A stretch of DNA of 64,000 bases from contig NZ_CP117445.1 in the NCBI RefSeq assembly GCF_030687715.1, forward strand, positions 2,538,501 through 2,602,500. Direction: 5' to 3'. Below are positions 57,452 to 64,000 of the stretch, one piece after another. The translations under genes and the position numbers were made by a program. A model generated the notes under the pieces. The model was not told where the DNA came from. It saw only the letters and a list, made by a program, of their open reading frames with translations, and made no database searches. The DNA is from Pseudomonas sp. FP2196. Lineage in GTDB: Bacteria; Pseudomonadota; Gammaproteobacteria; Pseudomonadales; Pseudomonadaceae. The first letter of the stretch is position 1; every line of letters starts with the position of its first letter.

Positions 57452-57821
57452 GGCAAAGGCCCTCACGGTGCACGCTCGGCTGCTGCCGGCTTGTTGTTGG
57501 TTCGACGTCGGGCGTCGGTTTTGCTGGAGTATAGACTTAACGTGATACACAAAAGCAAGAATGAAATTGGATTGATGTGTCTTAATTCGGGTTGTGTTCG
57601 ATTTTTCAATTTCAGGTTGTATCTGTGTTTTGTTAATCAAGTATGTGATAAATAAAGAATAAAAATTAAGATTCCTAAGCGGTTTCTAGCGACGAGCGGT
57701 GGCTATATAAAGCGATACGCTTTTCAGGCTTTTATGAAGTTAAATGATGTGATACAAAACAAGCCTGTTTACGCATCGCTTTGCGTATCTCACCGCACAA
57801 CGTCCGGCAAAGGAGCCTGCG
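57452..57821. promoter_or_regulatory. Divergent paaF/paaY promoter region
   Basis: 370 AT-rich bases without a gene. GTGATAC occurs at 57542-57548 (TAACGTGATACACAAAA) and 57749-57755 (GATGTGATACAAAAC), close to the respective starts, and once before paaA. These are candidate PaaX operators. AAAGGAG before paaY is a strong ribosome site. Confidence 0.5.
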
Positions 57822-58418
57822 ATGACCTGTTACAGCCTTGATGGACTGACTCCGGTGGTCGACCCGACCGCCTATGTGCATCCGTCCGCCGTGTTGATCG
57901 GCGATGTGATCATCGGGCCGCACTGTTACGTCGGGCCGCTGGCGAGTTTGCGTGGCGACTTCGGTCGCATCGTTCTGGAAGAGGGCGCCAACCTGCAGGA
58001 CACCTGCGTGATGCACGGCTTTCCCGACAGCGACACGGTGGTCGAACGCAACGGCCACATCGGCCACGGTGCGGTGTTGCACGGTTGTCGGATCGGCGCC
58101 GATGCACTGGTGGGAATGAATGCGGTAGTGATGGATAACGCGCGGATCGGAGCACGGTCGTTCGTGTCGGCAGCGGCATTTGTGAAGGCAGGGTTCGAAT
58201 GCCACGAACAGTCGCTGGTGATGGGCGCGCCGGCCAGTATCAAGCGTCAACTCAGCGACCAGGAAGTGGCGTGGAAGCAGGCCGGTACGCGTGAGTATCA
58301 GGAACTGGCCAGGCGTTGCCTGACGCAGATGCAAGTGTGCGAGCCGTTGAGCGAGCCGGAACCGGATCGGCCACGGATCAGCGATAGCGGATTGCGACCC
58401 AAGAACAGTTCTCTATGA
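57822..58418 (+). CDS. paaY: Hexapeptide-repeat protein of phenylacetate catabolism
   Basis: 198 residues. Left-handed beta-helix repeats ([49 protein letters not shown]) of the gamma-carbonic-anhydrase-like PaaY family, with metal histidines likely in MHGFPD, HIGHGA and LHGCRIG. It is reported to be a thioesterase acting on inhibitory ring-hydroxylated CoA products. It precedes paaX on the same strand. Confidence 0.92.
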   Translation: MTCYSLDGLTPVVDPTAYVHPSAVLIGDVIIGPHCYVGPLASLRGDFGRIVLEEGANLQDTCVMHGFPDSDTVVERNGHIGHGAVLHGCRIGADALVGMNAVVMDNARIGARSFVSAAAFVKAGFECHEQSLVMGAPASIKRQLSDQEVAWKQAGTREYQELARRCLTQMQVCEPLSEPEPDRPRISDSGLRPKNSSL

Positions 58419-58473
58419 ACACCACCCGATTCGATTCGGTATATTCCTTTCTTTTTTTCAACCCGGTACGCCC

Positions 58474-59397
58474 ATGTCATCTCTGACACCTTTGAACCAT
58501 TTGATTACCCGCTTCCAGGAGCAGACGCCGATCCGCGCCAGCTCCTTGATCATCACGCTGTACGGGGATGCCATCGAACCCCACGGCGGCACGGTGTGGC
58601 TGGGCAGTCTGATTCAGTTGCTGGAGCCGATCGGCATCAACGAGCGCTTGATCCGTACCTCAATCTTTCGTCTGACCAAGGAAGGCTGGCTGACTGCCGA
58701 GAAAGTCGGCCGGCGCAGCTATTACAGCCTCACCGGCACTGGCCGGCGGCGTTTCGACAAAGCCTTCAAGCGCGTGTACAGCTCAACCGTGCCGGCGTGG
58801 GACGGTTCGTGGTGCCTGGCGATGCTCACGCAGTTGAGCCAGGACAAGCGCAAGCAGGTGCGCGAAGAGCTTGAGTGGCAAGGTTTTGGTGCGATTTCCC
58901 CGGCGGTGCTGGCTTGTCCGCGCAGTGATCGCGCCGACGTCAACGCCACGTTGCAGGATCTTGGCGCGCTGGAAGACACCATCGTTTTCGAAACCACCGC
59001 ACAAGACGTGCTGGCCTCTAAGGCCTTGCGGGCGCAGGTTCGCGAGAGTTGGAGCATCGAGGAACTGGCGGCGCACTACAGCGAGTTCATCCAGTTGTTC
59101 CGACCGCTCTGGCAAGCGCTTCGCGAGCAGGAAAACCTGCTGCCGGCGGACTGCTTCATGGCACGCCTCCTGCTTATTCACGAATACCGCAAACTGCTGC
59201 TGCGCGACCCGCAACTGCCGGATGAATTGCTCCCCGGCGACTGGGAAGGTCGCGCGGCCCGACAGCTGTGCCGCAATATTTACCGTTTGATCTACGCCAA
59301 GGCCGAAGAGTGGCTGAACACTGCGCTGGAGACTGCCGATGGGCCGTTGCCGGACGTTGGCGAGAGTTTCTACCGACGCTTCGGCGGCTTGAAATAA
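58474..59397 (+). CDS. paaX: Phenylacetate-CoA-responsive repressor
   Basis: 307 residues of the PaaX family: N-terminal winged helix (IRASSLIITLYGDAIEPHGG TVWLGSLIQLLEPIGI, then RTSIFRLTKEGWLTAEKVGR, ~20-90) and the PaaX C-terminal region. It represses paa promoters until phenylacetyl-CoA binds. It lies 55 bases after paaY, so both are probably cotranscribed and autoregulated from the paaF/paaY region. Confidence 0.94.
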   Translation: MSSLTPLNHLITRFQEQTPIRASSLIITLYGDAIEPHGGTVWLGSLIQLLEPIGINERLIRTSIFRLTKEGWLTAEKVGRRSYYSLTGTGRRRFDKAFKRVYSSTVPAWDGSWCLAMLTQLSQDKRKQVREELEWQGFGAISPAVLACPRSDRADVNATLQDLGALEDTIVFETTAQDVLASKALRAQVRESWSIEELAAHYSEFIQLFRPLWQALREQENLLPADCFMARLLLIHEYRKLLLRDPQLPDELLPGDWEGRAARQLCRNIYRLIYAKAEEWLNTALETADGPLPDVGESFYRRFGGLK

Positions 59398-59481
59398 TCG
59401 CCACAGCGAGGAAGCTGCACTGTTCAGGAAGAACGCTTGGATTGACGTAGATAATAAAAACAAGCCTGCGTGAGGCCAGAC

Positions 59482-60396
59482 ATGATTCCTTCAACTGCAC
59501 AACGCCGTGACGGCTTCGATCAGTGGATCCATCAGATAAACCAGATCTGCGGCGCCTTCAACGCGCAAACCCTCGGCGCCGGTTTTGCCGGGCGAATTCG
59601 CGAGTACCAGAGCGGTGCGCTCAAGCTCAGTTTTGTCGACGCCTGCCAGGCGCGGCTGTATCGCACGCCTGCGGAAATCGCCGCGGGCGAGGGCGGCAAG
59701 TACTTTGCCGTGTTTCAGCTCGAAGGCTCGGCGGGCATGTCCCAGGGTGACAACAAGGCGCAGCTTTCGGCCGGCGACATCACCCTAATCGACGCCTCCC
59801 GGCCGAGCGATTTCACCTACCACGAGAACTCCCGGCAGTTGTCGCTGATTCTGCCGACTCATCTGGTGGAGAAGACCCTGCGTTTCAATCAGGTCAAGTG
59901 CGGTCACCGCATCCCGGCGAGCTCCCCGATGGCTATGCTTTCGCATCATTTGATCCTCGATGCCACCCGCCAGAAGAGTCTCAGTCTGAGTGAAAGCGAA
60001 GCGACGCTGGAGGCAATTGTCAGCCTGTTGCGCCCGGCGATCAGCCAAAGCGAAGACTGCAGCGATCTGCATGAACGGATCTTCCAGAAAACCCTGGCGT
60101 GCATTGACGAGCACATTCGTTGCGAAGAGTTGTGTCCGGAATGGCTTGCGCGGGAAGTCGGGATGTCGGTACGCGGGCTGTACCGGATCTTCGCGAAGAA
60201 GGGCCTGGTGGTGGCTCGTTACATCAAGAATCGACGGCTGGACTTGTGCGCCGAATCCCTGCGTCAGTCGGGGGGCGAGCAGAAGCTGTCGGTGCTCGGT
60301 TACTCGTGGGGCTTTACCGATTCGAGCCATTTCTCCACGGCGTTCAAATCGCGCTTCGGCATTGCGCCGGGGGAGTACCGCAAGCAGCACGCTTGA
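59482..60396 (+). CDS. feaR: AraC-family regulator of aromatic amine oxidation
   Basis: 304 residues from ATG 59482 (MIPSTAQRRDGFDQWIHQIN); a GTG at 59470 is in frame. N-terminal sensing domain (~1-190) and C-terminal double HTH (EWLAREVGMSVRGLYRIFAK KGLVV ~215-239; LGYSWGFTDSSHFSTAFKSR FG ~267-288). FeaR activates amine oxidase genes in response to phenylethylamine or tyramine in E. coli. Here its neighbour is a TTQ amine dehydrogenase, convergent with it. Confidence 0.85.
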   Translation: MIPSTAQRRDGFDQWIHQINQICGAFNAQTLGAGFAGRIREYQSGALKLSFVDACQARLYRTPAEIAAGEGGKYFAVFQLEGSAGMSQGDNKAQLSAGDITLIDASRPSDFTYHENSRQLSLILPTHLVEKTLRFNQVKCGHRIPASSPMAMLSHHLILDATRQKSLSLSESEATLEAIVSLLRPAISQSEDCSDLHERIFQKTLACIDEHIRCEELCPEWLAREVGMSVRGLYRIFAKKGLVVARYIKNRRLDLCAESLRQSGGEQKLSVLGYSWGFTDSSHFSTAFKSRFGIAPGEYRKQHA

Positions 60397-60399
60397 GGT

Positions 60400-60921
60400 T
60401 CAGTCGTTCATGCCGTCATCGATTGCGATGCCTTGGGCGCGCATTTCCTTAATCAACTGTGCTCGCGTACCGGGCAGGTTGAGCATGGTTTCGTGGCGCA
60501 ACCGCGCGACTTCGTCGGCGCTGTACGGCTGGTAATGCTTCGGCGCACTGGCACCGGCCATGCCGTCCTCGCGGAGCAGCCAGTTGAGCAGGTCGGCCAG
60601 TTGCGCGTTGTTCAGCGCGGACTGCGACATGCCGGGGACGCGCACCAGAAATTCACGGCCACCGGGGACTTTCAGGAAGTTGCCGACGAAACCGGCCATA
60701 CGCGGCGTGTCGTTGGCCGCCGAACCCGTGCCGTCGGGCAAGTGGCAACCGGCGCATTGCAGTTGATAGTTCACCCCGACGCTGTAATTGGCCTGGGCGA
60801 TGGGGGTTTGTGGCGCCTCGTTGCCCGGAGCGTGGCGCTGGTCCGGGTTGGGAATGGCGCGGGCGTAGACCGACGGTGCGGTCATGGCGAGAGTCAGACC
60901 CAGGATGAGCAAGTGACGCAT
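60400..60921 (-). CDS. Periplasmic c-type cytochrome of the amine dehydrogenase cluster
   Basis: 173 residues from MRHLLILGLTLAMTAPSVYA with GAAGGAGTTGTT before the ATG. Signal peptide ends at VYA-RA. One haem site CAGCH (~56-60) in YQLQCAGCHLPDGTG, with a methionine candidate ligand in RVPGMSQSALN. It is the last gene of the aau-type unit and likely takes part in electron transfer from the dehydrogenase. A REP doublet separates it from aauA. Confidence 0.88.
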   Translation of the reverse strand: MRHLLILGLTLAMTAPSVYARAIPNPDQRHAPGNEAPQTPIAQANYSVGVNYQLQCAGCHLPDGTGSAANDTPRMAGFVGNFLKVPGGREFLVRVPGMSQSALNNAQLADLLNWLLREDGMAGASAPKHYQPYSADEVARLRHETMLNLPGTRAQLIKEMRAQGIAIDDGMND

Positions 60922-60952
60922 AACAACTCCTTCAAAATTCACACAACACCCC

Positions 60953-61042
60953 TGTGGGAGCGAGCCTGCTCGCGAAGACGCCGGCACATCCAATAGAGCT
61001 GTCGCCTGAAACACCGCTTTCGCGAGCAGGCTCGCTCCCACA
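60953..61042. repeat. REP doublet, type B
   Basis: TGTGGGAGCGAGCCTGCTCG and inverted CGAGCAGGCTCGCTCCCACA enclosing ~50 bases, between aauA and the cytochrome gene. Confidence 0.92.
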
Positions 61043-61064
61043 GGGGAAAGTTGCTGCGCTCTGG

Positions 61065-61586
61065 TCAGACAGCCACGCCCCGGATAATCGAAACCGTGCA
61101 GTGATAAATGTGCGATTTCGCCGCCAGACACCAGTTCACGTCGTTGTTGTTGAACGGTCGGTACGCCGGCTCTTCGCTGTCGTTGCGTGTACACGCGCAC
61201 TGTGCGCAGCTTTGCTTACCGCAGCAGTCGTTGTACGAAATGATGTAGTCCTTGCCATCCGCCGGGTTGCGGCAGGTGCCGATCCAGGTCACTTGCGAGA
61301 CTTCGGTGCCGGGAGGGCACGACGTCACTGAACCGCCGCAGCAACTGCACAGAAAGCCGTCGATCGAGCAATAGCGCCAGTAGTCGCAACTGTTCGGATC
61401 ACCCGGATCGCCAGCCTTGGGATTGTCCGCCGCCAGTGCCTTGCTGGTGCGATCCAGTGGCAATAGCAGCGGCAGTGCGGCGCCAGCGACCATCAACGAA
61501 CCCATGCGCGCCAGCAGTTTGCGTCGCGATGTGGTGTCGGCCACCCGACGGGCCGAGCGCTCGAACAACAGATCCAGAATTTTCAT
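61065..61586 (-). CDS. aauA: Aromatic amine dehydrogenase light (TTQ) subunit
   Basis: 173 residues. A twin-arginine signal (TSRRKLLARMGSL ~19-31) fits export of a folded, cysteine-rich subunit. W101 (QVTWIGTC) and W152 (DVNWCLA) match the two tryptophans that form the tryptophan tryptophylquinone cofactor. Twelve or more cysteines make the known disulphide set. It oxidises the primary amine to the aldehyde in the periplasm. Methylamine dehydrogenase is the alternative; the FeaR/paa context favours aromatic amines. Confidence 0.9.
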   Translation of the reverse strand: MKILDLLFERSARRVADTTSRRKLLARMGSLMVAGAALPLLLPLDRTSKALAADNPKAGDPGDPNSCDYWRYCSIDGFLCSCCGGSVTSCPPGTEVSQVTWIGTCRNPADGKDYIISYNDCCGKQSCAQCACTRNDSEEPAYRPFNNNDVNWCLAAKSHIYHCTVSIIRGVAV

Positions 61587-61600
61587 CAGTCTCTCCCGGC

Positions 61601-62221
61601 TCAGTGGCTATGGCCGTGGTTGTGGTGATGCGGCTGCGGCTGGCTGTTGAGGTATTGCTGCAACGTCGCGCTTTGCAGGTGTTCGACCTCGAACAGGCTG
61701 TCCAGATGCTCGCGGGAATTGACCAGGCCTTTGGCGCGCAGGGTGCCGGTCTTGTCGATCAGCGCGGCGTAGGGCAGCTTGCCGATCTGATAGGTCATGC
61801 CAACTTCCGGGCCGACCACGTAGGTGACGTCGTCAAGTTTGTGTTCGCGGATCAGTGCTTGCTGGGCCTCCATGTCGCCGTCGCTGATGAACACCACGTC
61901 GAGGCGGTCAGCCTGCTGTTTAGCGATGGATTTGATCGCCGGCAGCAGCGATTTGCAGATCGGGCAGGTCGGCGAGAGGAAGAACAGCAACTGGTTCTTT
62001 TCTCCGGCGTAACCGAAGTTGACCGGGCGTCCATGGCGATCGGCGGCGGTGATTTGCGGTGCAGCTTCATTGACTGCGACGCCTTTATCGACCATCAGCG
62101 CACCGGCCGGAGCAATGCGTCCGTGCAGTACGCCGATCTGCCGCACCAGACCCATCACCGCGAACGCCAGGGCAATCAGCAGCACCCACAACAGCACATT
62201 GGAAATCATCAAGCCTTCCAT
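61601..62221 (-). CDS. MauD-like thioredoxin-fold maturation protein
   Basis: 206 residues. One N-terminal anchor (VLLWVLLIALAFAVMGLV ~9-26), then a periplasmic thioredoxin domain with FLSPTCPICKSLLPAIK (CPxC, ~81-97). A His-rich tail HHHNHGHSH ends it. MauD is needed for disulphide formation in the TTQ subunit. It starts 3 bases after the mauE-like stop and ends 14 bases before aauA. Confidence 0.9.
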   Translation of the reverse strand: MEGLMISNVLLWVLLIALAFAVMGLVRQIGVLHGRIAPAGALMVDKGVAVNEAAPQITAADRHGRPVNFGYAGEKNQLLFFLSPTCPICKSLLPAIKSIAKQQADRLDVVFISDGDMEAQQALIREHKLDDVTYVVGPEVGMTYQIGKLPYAALIDKTGTLRAKGLVNSREHLDSLFEVEHLQSATLQQYLNSQPQPHHHNHGHSH

Positions 62222-62224
62222 AAA

Positions 62225-62764
62225 TCACCTACCAATCAATTTGAGCAGAAGAGGGGAGTTGGCCAGCAAGCCGTCAGCGGCGGCGTAGGTCAGCAGCGCC
62301 ACAGCACTGGCCGCGACGGTGACGAAACCGTCGAACAGATTCAGGTCGCGAACCAGCGGCGTCGCGCTGGCCAGTAGCGCCAAGGCAATCAACACCGCGT
62401 TGCGCAACAGCAAAACCGGACGCAGCGGTTGCACCTGATCGGGACCCGCGCAGCCGCAATCGATGTCACGACGACCGCGCCACAGGTTGATGGCGATGGC
62501 AGCCGCATAAAGGGCGATCAGCGCCGCCGCCACCCACGCTGCCGGGCCGCGACTGAGGGGCACCAGCAGGGCAAAAGCGATCAAAAGTTCCAGCAACGGA
62601 ATCGCTCGCCCAACCGGACGAACCAGCGACTCGGGCAGCAGTTGATAGTCCGCCAGTTGCCGGGCGAAGCGGGCCGGCGCGCGTAGCTTGTGGGTGGCGG
62701 CGCTGGCCAGCAGCACCGCAACCGCGAGCGCACTGGCAAGGATGAAAATCGGGTCAATCGTCAT
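62225..62764 (-). CDS. MauE-like membrane maturation protein
   Basis: 179 residues, four or five membrane segments (IFILASALAVAVLLASAATH; AIPLLELLIAFALLVPLS; WVAAALIALYAAAIAINLW; FVTVAASAVALLTYAAA). The cysteine pair in RRDIDCGCAG is the MauE/VKOR-like redox site. It works with MauD on disulphides and stability of the TTQ subunit. It lies 12 bases after aauB. Confidence 0.9.
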   Translation of the reverse strand: MTIDPIFILASALAVAVLLASAATHKLRAPARFARQLADYQLLPESLVRPVGRAIPLLELLIAFALLVPLSRGPAAWVAAALIALYAAAIAINLWRGRRDIDCGCAGPDQVQPLRPVLLLRNAVLIALALLASATPLVRDLNLFDGFVTVAASAVALLTYAAADGLLANSPLLLKLIGR

Positions 62765-62776
62765 GGCGGCAACCCC

Positions 62777-63925
62777 TTAATAGCTCATGACCTGAGTCGC
62801 GGTTTTGGCGACTTTCGGCATGCTTGCGCTGAGCGTGTTGGTGGTCAGGTCGAAGATCTGCAAACCGCCCTCGATATCGGCGCCAAGCAGCAGTGGTTTG
62901 TCATCACCCGTGGCTTGCAGACTCCACACCGGTTTCGGCGCTTGGAGGGTCGCGAGTTTCTTCCCGGTCTTGAGATCGAAGGCCCAGATCAGCGTACTCG
63001 GGTCTTCCCACTTCATCGCTTCGTGGGCGTCGTGCATCAGCACGTACAAGCGATCGAGCTTTGGCGCGACCGCCATCAACTGCCAGCCACCGGGTGCCCA
63101 ACCGGTTTTCTTCTCGGCGTCGTTGACCAGCGACCACGACGGCAGGATCTTCGGCGCCTCGCCGGCAAAGTCGACCGGGCGCACGGTGCCGGTGGTGGTG
63201 ACGAAGTAATAGGTGTCGCCGACGTTCACCGCGCGTTCGTTGAGCTTCTCGGCATTCGGGTCGAAGAACGGCGTGCGGCTGCGCGCGGTTTCCTGGCCTT
63301 GATCGTTGAGCGTGACCACTTGCAGGCTGCCGTCGCCACACAACGAAGCGAAGCGACGATTGCCCACCGGGTAATTGAGCACGCAACCGGGAATCGCGAT
63401 TTCGCTGCTGACGGCGCGGGCCTGGGTGTCGACCACCGTCACGGAGGTCGACGGGGTGAAGTTGTAGACGTAGACGAAGCGGTCATCGCCGCTCGGTTTC
63501 AAGCCATAGCGCTGGGTCAGGGATTCGGCGCGTTTGCTCGGGATCACCACTTCCCAGGACGGTGACAGGGTCGAGGTGTCCCAGGCAGTCAGCACGTCGG
63601 TGCGCGTGCCGCGAGTGCCGCGCGAGTAGAACAGGTCGGCGCTGAACAGGGTTTTGCGGTCGTGGCTCAGAGCTGATGGTGCGGCGAAACCGGTCGGCAC
63701 CATGCCCAGCACACGTTTGTTATCCGGGTCTATGACGGTGACGCGGCCCATCACGAAGTTTTCGAATTCCACGTCAACCACATAGGCGCGGTGCGCCTCG
63801 GGCGGGAACGCGAGCGTGGTCTGGCCGATGGTGTCGGGCGGCAGCTCGGCGCGGGCGCTGTTCAAGCCGAGCAGCAACAGGCTCAAGCCCAGCGCTGACG
63901 GTACGGTGATCCGGTTGGTTCGCAT
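62777..63925 (-). CDS. aauB: Aromatic amine dehydrogenase heavy subunit
   Basis: 382 residues with a signal peptide (MRTNRITVPSALGLSLLLLG LNSARA). Seven-bladed beta-propeller of the methylamine dehydrogenase heavy-chain family: RAYVVDVEFENFVMGRVTVI D, FVYVYNFTPSTSVTVVDT and LYVLMHDAHEAMKWEDPSTL IW. It scaffolds the TTQ light chain and shapes the substrate channel. First gene of the unit aauB-mauE-mauD-aauA-cytochrome; the promoter must lie in the last ~75 bases of the window or beyond. Confidence 0.9.
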   Translation of the reverse strand: MRTNRITVPSALGLSLLLLGLNSARAELPPDTIGQTTLAFPPEAHRAYVVDVEFENFVMGRVTVIDPDNKRVLGMVPTGFAAPSALSHDRKTLFSADLFYSRGTRGTRTDVLTAWDTSTLSPSWEVVIPSKRAESLTQRYGLKPSGDDRFVYVYNFTPSTSVTVVDTQARAVSSEIAIPGCVLNYPVGNRRFASLCGDGSLQVVTLNDQGQETARSRTPFFDPNAEKLNERAVNVGDTYYFVTTTGTVRPVDFAGEAPKILPSWSLVNDAEKKTGWAPGGWQLMAVAPKLDRLYVLMHDAHEAMKWEDPSTLIWAFDLKTGKKLATLQAPKPVWSLQATGDDKPLLLGADIEGGLQIFDLTTNTLSASMPKVAKTATQVMSY

Positions 63926-64000
63926 TGAAGGGGAACTCCCTGACTGATGCCCTGATTAGTGGGTGCCAGTGGATTCTGCCTCTGCGCAAGAATCGGGGAA

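Overview
The window looks like a chromosome segment of a Pseudomonas of the P. fluorescens/putida lineage. The support is high-GC coding style, gene order around nadK, dnaQ/lysine decarboxylase and the paa genes, and REP/REPIN palindromes typical of that group. This is recognition from sequence, not a database result.

Region 1 (1-13.5 kb) is an AT-richer accessory island, the 3' end of a contact-dependent inhibition (CDI, two-partner secretion) locus. It holds a 5'-truncated CdiA/filamentous haemagglutinin with its toxic tip and immunity gene (1262-6717). An orphan CdiA C-terminus with its immunity gene follows (7717-9191). Several modules follow in which only the last 20-50 codons of a toxin are left in front of a different immunity-type gene. 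Most modules are separated by a palindrome with arms GGGGACAGACCACG / CGTGGTCTGTCCCC. The same arms flank a RAYT (Y1) transposase gene at 7018-7710, and an IS4-family element (9597-10941) sits inside another copy. Two further IS4 fragments and part of a second RAYT copy lie in the island. I read it as a mosaic immunity-gene array cut and joined at the palindromes.

Region 2 (13.6-36.8 kb) is mostly core genome. It has a lipoprotein, a flavin-dependent monooxygenase/flavin reductase pair divergent from an NCS1 permease, a polyamine-binding protein, dnaQ, a lysine-type decarboxylase, an acetyltransferase, a LysR regulator, an FMN reductase and an ArsB-type pump. These are followed by DUF1853, the nadK-phosphatase-rhomboid operon, yeaC-DUF2797, pepN and katG.

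Region 3 (37.0-38.3 kb) is an IS110-family element inserted in a REP palindrome. Its non-coding end carries sequences matching both the REP target and the element's own ends, in the layout expected of a bridge RNA.

Region 4 (38.3-64 kb) has an LTA-synthase-like sulfatase and a PhoD-like phosphatase, then a complete phenylacetate pathway: paaZ, a transporter pair (SSS symporter plus DUF485), paaEDCBA, paaK, paaJIHGF, paaY and paaX. A FeaR regulator and an aromatic amine dehydrogenase cluster (cytochrome c, aauA, mauD-like, mauE-like, aauB) close the window. Together these could oxidise phenylethylamine or tyramine in the periplasm to the aldehyde and send the derived phenylacetate through the CoA-epoxide pathway. 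No aldehyde dehydrogenase for the linking step is in the window.
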